From the NCBI RefSeq assembly GCF_013170845.1, contig NZ_CP033367.1:2357001-2421000 (forward strand): DNA of 64,000 nt, given 5' to 3'. The position numbers and the translations under genes were made by a program. The notes beneath the pieces are model-generated. The model made no database searches, was not told where the DNA came from, and saw nothing but the letters and a program-made list of their open reading frames with translations. The DNA is from Mesorhizobium loti R88b. GTDB lineage: Bacteria; Pseudomonadota; Alphaproteobacteria; Rhizobiales; Rhizobiaceae. Positions within the stretch are counted from its first letter, which is position 1; every line of letters starts with the position of its first letter. Shown here one piece after another: positions 32,737-42,020 of this stretch.

Positions 32737-34380
32737 TCAATGCTCGATCGGCCCCTTGGCCGGTATCAGCGTTGTGCCGGCGGTCGTCGGGCGCTCGATG
32801 ACGCGGCGCACGCGCGGCGGTTCCTCGCCGCTGTGCAGCGCCCGCAAGCGGTCGCCGACCATGGCGTCGGCATGGGTGATGCGGCCATTGTGCCTGACAT
32901 ATTCGAGCCAGGTCGGCGTGTGGTAATGCTCGATCCATATTGTGGGATTTTCGAGATCGCGCGCCAGCGTCCAGTTGCGGGCGCCGTCGCGGCGGCGGAT
33001 GCGGCCGCGTTCGGCCATGGTGGCGAGGAATTCCGCCTCGTCCTCGTGGCGGATCACATATTCGATCATGATGGCGATGGGACCACTGCGCGGCTTCAGG
33101 TCGAGCGCCAGATGCGGTTCCTTGAAGCGGTTGAGCGGGTCGAGGTTCAGCACCTGCTGCTGCGGCAGCGGCAGTAGAAGGCCGATGGCGCCGCCTGCCA
33201 GCATGGTGATGCTGGCGGCAATGAGCGCTGTCTCGGCGCCATGCGCATCGGCGACGACACCCCAGATCCAGCTGCCGAGCGCGATGCCACCGAAGGTTGC
33301 CGTCTGGTAGACCGACAGCACCCTGCCGACCACCCAGCGCGGTGTCGCCATCTGCACGGTGACGTTGAAATGCGAAAGCGCGATCACCCAGCAGGCACCG
33401 CCGACCAGCAGGCCGAGCGAAGTCTGCCAGGCGTGATGGCTGATCGCGGCATTGAAGGCGCAAAGCGCGAAGCCGGCGAAGGCGCAGCGCACCATCGTCT
33501 CGCTGGACAGCAATTGCCGCAACCGCACGCTGATCAGCGCGCCGCCAACGGCGCCGATGCCGAAGGCGCCAAGCATGATGCCGTAGGTCAGGGCGTCGCC
33601 TTTGACGACGTCGCGCGCCACCAGCGGCAAAAGCGCCAGCACGGCGCCGGCGCTGAAGCCGAAGGCGGCGCCCCTGACCAGTACCTTGCCGATGTTGGGC
33701 GACATGGCGACATAGCGCAGGCCGGCACCCATGGCAGCGCCCAGCGACTCGCGCGGCAAGGTCGACACCGGCACGTCACGCTTCCAGCGCGCCATCACGA
33801 TGATCAGGCCGATATAGCTCACGGCATTTGCCGCGAAGGCGGCCGCGGCACCGGCGGCCGCGACGATGATGCCGCCGATCGCCGGGCCGACGCTGCGCGT
33901 CAGGTTGAAGCCCATGGAGTTCAGCGCCACGGCGGCCGGCACCTTGTTGCGGGGCACCATGTCGCCGACCGAAGCCTGCCATGACGGGCTGTTGAGCGCC
34001 GTGCCGCTGTCGATCAGGAAGGTGAAGGCCAGCAGCGTCCAGGGCGTGAGCAGATTGTAATAGGTGAACACGGTCAGAAGCACCGAAACGACCAGCATGA
34101 AGGTCTGGGCGACCAGCATCACCTTGCGCCGGTCGAAGCTGTCGGCGATGGCACCGGCGACAAGCGCAAACAGCATGATCGGCAGAGTGGTGGAGGCCTG
34201 GACCAGCGCGACCTGATAGGGCGAGGTGGCGATCGTCGTCATCATCCAGGCGGCGCCGACGCCCTGGATCAGGCCGCCAAAATTGGAGACGAGACTTGCG
34301 GCCCAGACGGCGCGGAAAATGCCATGCCGGAATGGCGCCAGCGCAGAGGCGCCCTCGCTTTCCGGCTTCTCGTCAATCAT
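32737..34380 (-). CDS. MFS transporter (EntS/DUF894 type) with C-terminal ABM-like domain
   Basis: From the ATG at 34380 (AGGA upstream) the protein has 547 residues: twelve predicted helices to about residue 400, with the MFS loop GAIADSFDRRKVMLVAQ. A soluble C-terminal domain (about 410-547) reads IAIMIEYVIRHEDEAEFLATMAERGRIRRRDGA...WIEHYHTPTWLEYVRHNGRITHAD (shown in pieces), an ABM-like dimeric fold found in this MFS subgroup. It is probably a drug or siderophore-type exporter; the substrate is unknown. It converges on the ClC gene with 16 bp between stops. Confidence 0.88.
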   Translation of the reverse strand: MIDEKPESEGASALAPFRHGIFRAVWAASLVSNFGGLIQGVGAAWMMTTIATSPYQVALVQASTTLPIMLFALVAGAIADSFDRRKVMLVAQTFMLVVSVLLTVFTYYNLLTPWTLLAFTFLIDSGTALNSPSWQASVGDMVPRNKVPAAVALNSMGFNLTRSVGPAIGGIIVAAAGAAAAFAANAVSYIGLIIVMARWKRDVPVSTLPRESLGAAMGAGLRYVAMSPNIGKVLVRGAAFGFSAGAVLALLPLVARDVVKGDALTYGIMLGAFGIGAVGGALISVRLRQLLSSETMVRCAFAGFALCAFNAAISHHAWQTSLGLLVGGACWVIALSHFNVTVQMATPRWVVGRVLSVYQTATFGGIALGSWIWGVVADAHGAETALIAASITMLAGGAIGLLLPLPQQQVLNLDPLNRFKEPHLALDLKPRSGPIAIMIEYVIRHEDEAEFLATMAERGRIRRRDGARNWTLARDLENPTIWIEHYHTPTWLEYVRHNGRITHADAMVGDRLRALHSGEEPPRVRRVIERPTTAGTTLIPAKGPIEH

Positions 34381-34541
34381 GGGTGGGTTCCTGCCACAGC
34401 GTGCTGATCCTTGCGGTTTCGCCGCATCGTTTGCCGAAACTATGGCATTGCGCCGCAAAGGGCGAACCTCATGCGCGAAAGATCATGGTCCAACAAGGGG
34501 ATAGCGGAGGGCCACGCTGTGCCGACCCCTCAGGGCATGGT

Positions 34542-36410
34542 TTAACCCGCGTCCCGGGCGGCGGCATGCAGCGCTTCGGTGAGGTGGCCCGTTGTCTGGC
34601 CGCCGGCATGCAGGCGAAGGAAAAGCTCCATGCCGACCAGCCGCAGCCGCGACGGCTGGTCCCGCCTTGCCAGATCGACCAGGTCTTCGACCGAAGCTGC
34701 CGGCCATTTCATGACGTCGCGCAGCAAGCCACCGCGCAGCAGGCCCTCGGTACCCGTGGTGAAATTAGCGGATACCTGGAAGCCGTTCTTGCGAGCGTTC
34801 ACGTTCTGAAGCGGAATGTGCTTTTCCGCGACTCTCTTCAGCAGCCATTTTCCTTGCTTCTGGCGGTATTTGTGACGTCTCGGCAGATGAATGGCGAAGT
34901 CGATCAACCGGTTTTCGAGGAACGGCACCCTGAGTTCCACCGAAGCCGCCATACTGAGCCGGTCATGCCTGTTCAACAGATCCTGCAGGTGCCCATACAT
35001 GTCGTGAACGCAGCATCCCAGGAAGGCGCGGTCGCCGAGCGACGCGACCGGCTCCAGCCGGTCGAAGATTTTGGCCTGAAGGAAATTCAGGTCCGGCGAC
35101 AGCGCCCTGAGCACAATGTTGCGATCGAAGCTATGGGCATTCGCAACCGATGTCCGGAACGGAGCAAAGCGCTGGCGTTCAAATTTGCGCGCGAGATAGC
35201 TCTTCGAGTGAAACCAGCGCCCAGGCCATGACCATTGCCGCCATGGCCGCATGCTGTCCTTCTGCCAATCATAGCCGCCAAAGAGCTCGTCGGCGCCTTC
35301 ACCGGTCAACAGCACCTTGACGCCGTCTGCACGGCATTGCTCGGCAAGCGCCAGCAGGCACGCATGACTTGCATGCCAGCCATCGCTTTCCAGATGCCAG
35401 ATGGTTCTTGGCCAGAGTTCAAGAAACCGGTCCCTGTCGATTGGCACCCTGCGCAAGGTCACACCAGCGTTGTTGGCGGTACGTTGGGCATCCTCGGCTT
35501 CGCTGTGGCCCAGGCGCGGATCAACGACATAGGCCGATATATCCGGCCTGAACCGTTTCGCCAGTGTCGTGACGAGGCCGGAATCGACGCCGCCGCTGCA
35601 AGCAGCGGCCAGGCTGGTGTCAGCGTTGCAGTGCAGCCCGACGCTGTCCTGGATCAACGCCTCCAGCGTCGCCATGTGCTCGGCGTCGGTGGCGGTGTCG
35701 CCGACGATGCGGGAGGCGTCGAGGACATCGAGTACATGCCAGAAGCAGCGCTTCTCGATGCCGGAGTCGGAGATCTTCCACAAACCTGCCGGCGGCAGCC
35801 GCTCTATGCCCTCGAACAGGCTGGAACTGGAGTCGCGGCTCTGCCAGGCAAGGCGCAAGGTGATCTCGCGCGCGTCGATGGTGCGGGCGAGACTGTCGCA
35901 GGCAAGGATAGCCTTGTCCTCGGAGGCGAAGAGGATTCGCTCGGCTGTCTCGGCCACCGACATCGGCTTGATGCCGAGGCGGTCGCGCGCGAGCCAGAGC
36001 GCGCCGGCCCGTGCATCGAAATAAGCCAGTGAAAACATGCCGTCGAACAGCGGGATGGCCTTGCTAGGCCCCCAATGGTGCAAGGCCTCGAGGACCACTT
36101 CGGCATCCGAGACAGTTCGGAACCGCCGGCCCTCGGCCTCAAGTGTCGCGCGCAGTGCCCGGTAGTTGTAGACTTCGCCATTGTAGACCAGCACGCCCTG
36201 GCCACAGGCGGTGAGCATCGGCTCGCGCGCCTGCGTCGAGAGATCGATGATCGAGAGCCGCCGGTGACCGAGCGCCAGCCGGCTGTCGTTCCATGTCGCA
36301 TGATCATCGGGGCCACGATGCGCCAGTGCCTGCATCATACGGCTGACGTCGGCGAGATCACCGCCCGAGATCGGGTTCCGCTTGCGCCAGACGCCGGCTA
36401 TGCCGCACAT
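34542..36410 (-). CDS. asnB: Asparagine synthase (glutamine-hydrolysing)
   Basis: A 622-residue protein with the class II glutamine amidotransferase domain: nucleophile Cys2 in MCGIAGVWRK, RLSIIDLS and YNGEVYNYRALR. The synthetase domain has the PPi-loop AACSGGVDSGLVT and LLTGEGADELFGGYDW. The family makes asparagine, or amidates carboxylates in surface-polysaccharide loci. It stands alone between the MFS gene and fliQ. It is a metabolic gene placed inside the flagellar region. Confidence 0.93.
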   Translation of the reverse strand: MCGIAGVWRKRNPISGGDLADVSRMMQALAHRGPDDHATWNDSRLALGHRRLSIIDLSTQAREPMLTACGQGVLVYNGEVYNYRALRATLEAEGRRFRTVSDAEVVLEALHHWGPSKAIPLFDGMFSLAYFDARAGALWLARDRLGIKPMSVAETAERILFASEDKAILACDSLARTIDAREITLRLAWQSRDSSSSLFEGIERLPPAGLWKISDSGIEKRCFWHVLDVLDASRIVGDTATDAEHMATLEALIQDSVGLHCNADTSLAAACSGGVDSGLVTTLAKRFRPDISAYVVDPRLGHSEAEDAQRTANNAGVTLRRVPIDRDRFLELWPRTIWHLESDGWHASHACLLALAEQCRADGVKVLLTGEGADELFGGYDWQKDSMRPWRQWSWPGRWFHSKSYLARKFERQRFAPFRTSVANAHSFDRNIVLRALSPDLNFLQAKIFDRLEPVASLGDRAFLGCCVHDMYGHLQDLLNRHDRLSMAASVELRVPFLENRLIDFAIHLPRRHKYRQKQGKWLLKRVAEKHIPLQNVNARKNGFQVSANFTTGTEGLLRGGLLRDVMKWPAASVEDLVDLARRDQPSRLRLVGMELFLRLHAGGQTTGHLTEALHAAARDAG

Positions 36411-36499
36411 GGTCTGCCGGTCGATCTGGTCTGGTTCAGGGGTCTGCGGGAAGCCATTGGGACTGAACGATCACCGGGCCGGAGTGGCTGACACCGCAA

Positions 36500-36574
36500 T
36501 CTAGAGCAACTCTAGGAAAAGTGTGAAACGGTTTTCCGTCCGGAGTTGCGTCCAAACAAAGAGCTAGAGCCGGA
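36500..36574. repeat. Rhizobial intergenic repeat element (RIME-like)
   Basis: The segment starts CTAGAGC, contains AAAAGTGTGAAACGGTTTTC then CGTCCGGAGTTGCG, and ends AACAAAGAGCTAGAGC. I recognise this as a version of a short palindromic repeat that is very common between genes in Rhizobium, Sinorhizobium and Mesorhizobium. It lies in the 235-bp gap between asnB and fliQ, at the edge of the non-flagellar block. The rest of the gap shows no gene. Confidence 0.7.
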
Positions 36575-36645
36575 ACCGGGCAAGCCGCAAGCGGAGGGCT
36601 GGTTCAAGCAATTGCGGAGGCTCCGGAGCTTTTCCCTCGAACGGT

Positions 36646-36912
36646 TCAGAACCCGTTCTGGATGCGCTCGAAGATGACGTTGGTGAAGGCCGATATCTGG
36701 CCACCGATAAACGGGCCGGTGAGCGCCACCACCAACATGATGGCGACGATCTTCGGCACGAAGGTCAAGGTGATTTCCTGGACCTGGGTCAGCGCCTGGA
36801 TAAGGGCGATGCCGATGCCGACCGCCATGGCGACCAGCACCACCGGAGCGGACGCGGTCAGCACCGTCCACACCGCGTACTGGACGATGTCGAGTGCGTC
36901 GGCCTCGTTCAT
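36646..36912 (-). CDS. fliQ: Flagellar export protein FliQ
   Basis: An 88-residue protein with two membrane helices. The sequence MNEADALDIVQYAVWTVL...IGIALIQALTQVQEITLTFVPKI (shown in parts) is the typical FliQ pattern. It forms the export gate with FliP and FliR. The longer frame to 36978 overlaps flgD and is not needed. It is the last gene of the large operon, 13 bp after flgD. Confidence 0.95.
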   Translation of the reverse strand: MNEADALDIVQYAVWTVLTASAPVVLVAMAVGIGIALIQALTQVQEITLTFVPKIVAIMLVVALTGPFIGGQISAFTNVIFERIQNGF

Positions 36913-36925
36913 GTCGGAGGTTGGC

Positions 36926-37333
36926 CTAGCTTGCCGGCTTGATCGACACGCCTGCGCCGACGGGAACCGTGGTGCCATCCTGCAGCACCGCGATCAGTCC
37001 GTTGCTGCCAAGCGTCACCGAGGCCACCGTGCCGGTGGTCTTGCCGTCGGCCGAGGTGATGTTGCGGCCGATGAGAGCATCGGCCTGCGACAGCGCCGAC
37101 GATTGCATGATCTGGTCGAGCTTGGTGTTGGTCTGCACCGATTGCTCGACCTGCGAGAAGGTGGCGAGCTGGGCGACATATTGTGTCGAATCCATCGGCT
37201 TGGTCGGATCCTGATTCTTCATCTCGGCGATCAGAAGCTTCAGGAACGAGTTGTAGTCGACAGCTGTCTTGGAGGTCTGCGTGCTGGTCTGGTTGGCACC
37301 AACCGGTATCGTCGTCGTCATGTCCACGGTCAT
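36926..37333 (-). CDS. flgD: Flagellar hook-capping protein FlgD (short form)
   Basis: A 135-residue FlgD with the conserved N-terminal part (YNSFLKLLIAEMKNQDPTKPMDSTQYVAQLATFSQVEQS, about 28-66, seen in pieces) and a short C-terminal domain. FlgD caps the growing hook. Enterobacterial FlgD is about 230 residues; the short form is normal in Rhizobiales. Its ATG overlaps the flbT stop by one base (TAATG). Confidence 0.94.
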   Translation of the reverse strand: MTVDMTTTIPVGANQTSTQTSKTAVDYNSFLKLLIAEMKNQDPTKPMDSTQYVAQLATFSQVEQSVQTNTKLDQIMQSSALSQADALIGRNITSADGKTTGTVASVTLGSNGLIAVLQDGTTVPVGAGVSIKPAS

Positions 37334-37776
37334 TAGTAGCTTGCTCCCACGGCCAGCGGGCGCGCGGCGCCCGGAACATCGTCATTGCCGCCAAGAGCGC
37401 GGCGTTCGAGAGGATAAAGCGAACGGATCGCCTTCAGTGCCTCGTAGATATGATCCTCGCCGACCATGCGGTCGATCTGCTTCAGGCCGCTGCAGATATC
37501 AGCGTCTTCGAAGCTTGCGATGAGCAGCGGCAGCGAGCGGCGGAACATCTCGCGCGCCTCGCCGGCACCGGCGGGATTGATCAGCATCACCTGCACGATG
37601 AAGTAGAGCTGCCTGAGCGGCGTCGAGGCGTCGTCGGCCTGTATCACATGGCTTTCGAGCAGGAACTGCACGTCGTTCATCAGTTCAATGGTAACCTTGC
37701 GGTCGACACGGATGACGGCGCCGTTGATGTAGATCTTCTCGTTGGGTTTCAGCGATATCTTCAGCGTGTTGGTCAT
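37333..37776 (-). CDS. flbT: Flagellin synthesis regulator FlbT
   Basis: A 147-residue protein starting MTNTLKISLKPNEKIYINGAVI, the FlbT family start. In Caulobacter FlbT binds flagellin mRNA leaders to link flagellin translation to hook completion; in other alphaproteobacteria it can be an activator. ATG at 37776 overlaps the flaF stop by 4 bp. The first flagellin gene (51313-52311) has a hairpin in its leader, a plausible target. Confidence 0.95.
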   Translation of the reverse strand: MTNTLKISLKPNEKIYINGAVIRVDRKVTIELMNDVQFLLESHVIQADDASTPLRQLYFIVQVMLINPAGAGEAREMFRRSLPLLIASFEDADICSGLKQIDRMVGEDHIYEALKAIRSLYPLERRALGGNDDVPGAARPLAVGASY

Positions 37777-38120
37777 TGAATGCCGTCGCGGATGATCTGG
37801 GACACTTCGATCAGCCCTTCGAAATTGTTGGTGCGACCCTGGCGGATATCCTCTGTCTCGCGCAGCAGCCACAGGCCGATGGAAATCAAATTGGCGCGCA
37901 GTTCCTTGGGAAGCGCATTGTCGCTCGAGCCGAGATCCTCGACGAAGGCTGTCCAGACCCGCATGGTGAAATGCAGCGCTTCCACCGCCTCCATCGAACT
38001 ATGACCGGCCGCTGCTGCAGCCGACAGCATGTCGATGGAACGGGTCAGGAGCTCACGCTCACGATCCTTGGCGTCCGAGACGGAAGTGCTCTGGATGTCA
38101 GCGTAGGAGTATTGGTACAT
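37773..38120 (-). CDS. flaF: Flagellin synthesis regulator FlaF
   Basis: A 115-residue helical protein with YSYADIQSTSVSDAKDRERELLTRSIDML at the start and LRANLISIGLWLLRETEDIRQG in the middle, as in FlaF. FlaF acts with FlbT on flagellin production and export. It overlaps flbT by 4 bp and follows flgL by 32 bp. Confidence 0.93.
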   Translation of the reverse strand: MYQYSYADIQSTSVSDAKDRERELLTRSIDMLSAAAAAGHSSMEAVEALHFTMRVWTAFVEDLGSSDNALPKELRANLISIGLWLLRETEDIRQGRTNNFEGLIEVSQIIRDGIQ

Positions 38121-38152
38121 CGTTAGCTCTACCGATCCGGTTCAGAGTGTTC

Positions 38153-39196
38153 TCAGGTCAGGTAATTCAGCAGGCTGAGCTGCTGGAGGCGTGCCGTCAG
38201 CGCAAAGGAGTTTTCGATCTGCTGCGTCAGATTGGCGACGCGGGTCGCGGCTTCCGCCGGATCGACCGATTCGAGGTCGAGTATGTGGCGCTCAAACAGG
38301 TCGGTCTGCGTCTTCATGCGGTCGCTGGCGTCGGACACCCGCTTCTGCACGATGCCGGTCTGCGACTGGACCTGGGCGATGCCGCTCAGCGATTCGCCGA
38401 CCATTGTCTGCGTCCGGCTGACGATGGTGTCCTTGGCTGCCTGGCTGATGTTGGTTGACATCAGGCTGGTGACGATGGCGGCCGCCATTGCAAGCTTCTT
38501 GATGCCGTCGCTGTTGGCGCCGGTGGAGGTCTCGGTGGTTTCGTTGAGCGCGATGCGGCTGACGATCTGCTGGTCGGTGGCATTCGACATGTTGGCCTGC
38601 CAGCCCGCGCCCATGAACTGCGGTGTGACATCGTTGGTGATGAAATCGTCCATCTGGGCCGCGGTGATGTTGGCGGCGGCCGGATCATCGGGTGTGAAGC
38701 CGAACTTGGTGACAAAGGAGGCGTCGAAGGCCGCCTTGGCGGGAGACCCGGCGGCCGTGAAATCGTTGATCGGCTTGACGTCGGTGTTGGTGCCGGCGAA
38801 CAGATATTCGCCGTTGACGCTGGTGTTGAGGATCGAGCCGAGTTGCTGGATGGTGGTCTTGCCAGCCGACTGGGTCAGGCTCTGCGAGGAATCCCCAGAT
38901 GACGCCGATGTCAGGCTGGACAGGAAGTTCTGCGCCACTCCCGAGAGTTGGCTGAGCGAGGTCTGCGTCGATGACAACCGGGCGGCGACCAGTCCGTTGG
39001 AATCGACGATGACGTTGAGCCGGTCGAGATCGCGCGAGAAGGTGACGGACTGGGCGGTGCGGCCGCCAAGCGCCAGTCCAACGTCGGCGACCTTGCCGGT
39101 CGAAGATTCCTTCGTGGCTTTGACCAGGTCGGACTGCATGCGCATCTGCTGATAGCGCATGGCATTGGTAAGGGCAGCAGTAGAGACTGAAGTCAT
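38153..39196 (-). CDS. flgL: Hook-filament junction protein FlgL
   Basis: A 347-residue flagellin-like protein. The N-terminal helix (STAALTNAMRYQQMRMQSDLVKATKESSTGKVADVG, key pattern) and the C-terminal helix (ATRVANLTQQIENSFALTARLQQLSLLNYL) form the D0/D1 coiled coil. It joins FlgK to the filament. It starts three bases after flgK ends. Confidence 0.93.
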   Translation of the reverse strand: MTSVSTAALTNAMRYQQMRMQSDLVKATKESSTGKVADVGLALGGRTAQSVTFSRDLDRLNVIVDSNGLVAARLSSTQTSLSQLSGVAQNFLSSLTSASSGDSSQSLTQSAGKTTIQQLGSILNTSVNGEYLFAGTNTDVKPINDFTAAGSPAKAAFDASFVTKFGFTPDDPAAANITAAQMDDFITNDVTPQFMGAGWQANMSNATDQQIVSRIALNETTETSTGANSDGIKKLAMAAAIVTSLMSTNISQAAKDTIVSRTQTMVGESLSGIAQVQSQTGIVQKRVSDASDRMKTQTDLFERHILDLESVDPAEAATRVANLTQQIENSFALTARLQQLSLLNYLT

Positions 39197-39199
39197 GGC

Positions 39200-40654
39200 T
39201 TATCCCACCGCGCTGAACAGCGCCGTCATCATGTCGTCAACGGTTTTCATCATCCGGGCTGATGCCTGGTAAGTGTGCTCGAGGTCCAGCATCAGCGACA
39301 TTTCCTGGTCGACATTGACGCCGGTTGCGTTGGACAAGGCATCGGCGCTGCGCTGCGCCAGGGCTTCCTTGGCATCGGCGGCGGTCGAAGCCTGCTGACG
39401 CACACCCTGCAGCCAGCCGATCGAATTGGCAGCATAGTCGGAGACGCTGGATGTTGCCGAAATTCCGGCCGAAGGATCGAACGGCATCGGCTTGTCGAGC
39501 TGGTCGCCATAGGCAACCAGAAGGTTGGAGTATGAAGCCCCGCCCGTGGTGTTGGCGACATAGGCGGCACCGTTGGCGCCACCGTCGCGCAGCAATGTCG
39601 GATTGCCGCCGGCGCTGGGATCCATAGCGGCATTGACTTTGATCGTTCCAGCAAGGCCATTGACGAGCGTGCCAGCGGCCGGCACTGCCGGCGCGCCCGA
39701 CCAGGTGAACAGGCCGGCGGCGTTTGGCATTGATGGTGCGGTTTCTGCAAAGGCGGTGATCAGGCCGCGCGCGGTTTCGTCAAGCTGGCTCTGCATGGTC
39801 GAGGCGACGCCGTCGCGCAACTGCAGCAGGCCGGCAATCGTGCCGCTGGCGGTGGTGTTGCCGCCGGTGCCGGCCGAGACCGGTACATTGTCGATATAAA
39901 CGGTGTTGCCGGGGGCTCCGGCGGCATAGCCGGCCGATGGCGTGAAGCTCACCGTGCGCGGTATCGTCTCGAACAATGTCGTGCCGTCACCCGTGGTGAT
40001 GACCATGTCATTGTCGCCACGCGTGAAGGTCGAGACCGGAATGTAGTTGGCGATCTTCTTCAGCAATGCGTCGCGCTGGTCGAGCGCGTCGGAAACGTCG
40101 GTGCCGGAACGGGTTCCGGACATGACGGCGGTGTTGGCATCCTGGAACTGGCTGAGCAGCGAGTTGAGGTCCTTGACGGCCGTGTCGATCTGGGCGTCGG
40201 TCTGGGTGCGGAAATCCTGAATGGCCTTGGAACCATCATTCAGCGAGCGCACGACCTGTTTGGCCGCGTCGATGACGCTCGAGCCAAGGTTCTGGTTGGA
40301 CGGCGAGGTGGCGTAGAGCTGCAGCGCCTGCTGCAGATTGCCGATCGCGGTCGAGGGCGAGGACGCATTGTCGACGCCATTCACCGAAACGTCGAGCTGA
40401 TCCATGCCGCTGTAGAGCGCGCTCTGGCCGGCGTAGGCGGACAGAGCGCCGAGGTTCTGACGGAACAGCAGGTCGTTGGTTGCGCGCTGAATATCAACCG
40501 AACGCGCGCCAGGCGTCGTGCTGGTGACCAGCGCGATGCGGCGTGAATAGTCCGGATTGTTGGCGTCCGCCACGTTGCGCGTGACAACGCTTGTCTGCCG
40601 CGAGGTGGCCAGAAGCGCCGATTGGGCGATGCTCAGTGCGGAGGAAAGCGACAT
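39200..40654 (-). CDS. flgK: Hook-associated protein FlgK
   Basis: A 484-residue protein with the rod/hook N-terminus SLSSALSIAQSALLATSRQTSVVTRNVADANNPDYSRR (conserved NVADANNPDYSRR) and the C-terminal EMSLMLDLEHTYQASARMMKTVDDM. FlgK is the first junction protein above the hook. It lies 27 bp downstream of flgE. Confidence 0.95.
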   Translation of the reverse strand: MSLSSALSIAQSALLATSRQTSVVTRNVADANNPDYSRRIALVTSTTPGARSVDIQRATNDLLFRQNLGALSAYAGQSALYSGMDQLDVSVNGVDNASSPSTAIGNLQQALQLYATSPSNQNLGSSVIDAAKQVVRSLNDGSKAIQDFRTQTDAQIDTAVKDLNSLLSQFQDANTAVMSGTRSGTDVSDALDQRDALLKKIANYIPVSTFTRGDNDMVITTGDGTTLFETIPRTVSFTPSAGYAAGAPGNTVYIDNVPVSAGTGGNTTASGTIAGLLQLRDGVASTMQSQLDETARGLITAFAETAPSMPNAAGLFTWSGAPAVPAAGTLVNGLAGTIKVNAAMDPSAGGNPTLLRDGGANGAAYVANTTGGASYSNLLVAYGDQLDKPMPFDPSAGISATSSVSDYAANSIGWLQGVRQQASTAADAKEALAQRSADALSNATGVNVDQEMSLMLDLEHTYQASARMMKTVDDMMTALFSAVG

Positions 40655-40681
40655 GCTGGTCTTTCACGGGCGAAGCCCGGT

Positions 40682-41941
40682 TTATCTCTTCAGGTTGACA
40701 AGGACGTCCATCAGATCGGAACCGGTCTGGAAGACTTTCGAATTGGCGGTGTAGCTGCGCTGTGCCGCAATCATGTCGGTCAGCTCTTCGGCGATATCGA
40801 CGTTGGAATTTTCGAGCGCGCCGGAGATGATCGAGCCGGCCTTGCCTTCATTGGCAAAGCCGACACGGACCGCACCGGAGTCGGTGCCTTGCGCGTAGAC
40901 ATTGCCTGGCAGCGCCTTGAGCTGGTCAGGGCTCTGCACGTCGGCCAGCGGAATCTTGTAGAGCGCTTTCGAAGTGCCGTCCTTGAATTGGGCGTAGATG
41001 GTACCATCCTTGCTGATCTGGATCTTGTCGATGGTGCTCGGCGCGTTGCCGTTGACCTGGGCGTCGGAAACGGTGAAGCCGGTCCCCAGCTGTGTCAGCT
41101 TCGACAGGTCGAGATTGAGGCTGGCGCCGCCCGGCACGGTGAATGAAATGCCTGTGGGTGTGCCGGTCAGCTTGCCGGTGGTGGTGTCGAACGTCAGGTT
41201 GGCTGAGCCGAGCGCGCCGCCGGCGGCATAAGGGAATCCGGTTCCAGGCGTTGCCTTCGATTGGTCGAAGACCGCCACTTCCCAGGTGCCGGCACCGGTG
41301 TTGGTGAAATAGACGTCGAGCAGCTTCTTGTTGCCGAGATTGTCATAGGCGACCATCGACGATTTCGAGGTGTACTGCGCGGTGGCGGCGTTGGCGCTGG
41401 GCAGGTTGCCTGCGGCGACCGGTGTCGCACCCGCCGGCAGATTGCCACTGTAACTGCCCGTGGTGCTCGGCGTTGCGGTCAATCCCTGATCAGAGATGAC
41501 GACCGGCTCCAGGCCTTCGAAACCATTCACCGTCGCTGCCGGCGTGCCATTGGCGTAGCTGTAGGCCATCAACTGGAAACCGGCCGCGTTGACCAGCCTG
41601 CCCTGTGCGTCGGGAACGAAGGCGCCGGCGCGGGTCAGGAAAGGTGTGCCGCTCGGATCCTGGACGACGAAGAAGCCATCGCCACTGACGGCGAGGTCGG
41701 AAACCGAGGTCGTGTACTGCAGCACGCCCGGATCGCTGACCGCCTGCCGGATCGTGGTGGTGACGCCGCCGGAATTGTAGGCGCCACCCGTCGACGGCAT
41801 GATCAGCGTCGAAAATTCGGCCGAAGACCGCTTGTAACCAGTGGTGTCGGAATTGGCGATGTTGTCGGCTGTCGTCGAAAGGCGATTGGCCTGTGCGTTC
41901 ATTCCGGAAACGCCGGTCCGCATCATTCCGTAGAGGCTCAT
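40682..41941 (-). CDS. flgE: Flagellar hook protein FlgE
   Basis: A 419-residue hook protein. The N-terminus MSLYGMMRTGVSGMNAQANRLSTTADNIANSDTTGYKR and the C-terminus DMIAAQRSYTANSKVFQTGSDLMDVLVNLKR are the usual axial-protein ends. The middle contains the FlgE D1/D2 beta domains. It is the first structural gene downstream of ftcR/rem, as in Sinorhizobium and Brucella. Confidence 0.96.
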   Translation of the reverse strand: MSLYGMMRTGVSGMNAQANRLSTTADNIANSDTTGYKRSSAEFSTLIMPSTGGAYNSGGVTTTIRQAVSDPGVLQYTTSVSDLAVSGDGFFVVQDPSGTPFLTRAGAFVPDAQGRLVNAAGFQLMAYSYANGTPAATVNGFEGLEPVVISDQGLTATPSTTGSYSGNLPAGATPVAAGNLPSANAATAQYTSKSSMVAYDNLGNKKLLDVYFTNTGAGTWEVAVFDQSKATPGTGFPYAAGGALGSANLTFDTTTGKLTGTPTGISFTVPGGASLNLDLSKLTQLGTGFTVSDAQVNGNAPSTIDKIQISKDGTIYAQFKDGTSKALYKIPLADVQSPDQLKALPGNVYAQGTDSGAVRVGFANEGKAGSIISGALENSNVDIAEELTDMIAAQRSYTANSKVFQTGSDLMDVLVNLKR

Positions 41942-42020
41942 CGAAACGTCTCCGCTATGTCCATGCCACTGGCTGCGAGGCTACGCGTCCTGTCTTGCGC
42001 GAAGCTGGCGCGGCCATGCA

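Noticed and set aside
36413..36645. Insertion sequence or attachment site at the fliQ/asnB junction
   Set aside because: No transposase, integrase, tRNA or target-site duplication was seen; only the common intergenic repeat is present.
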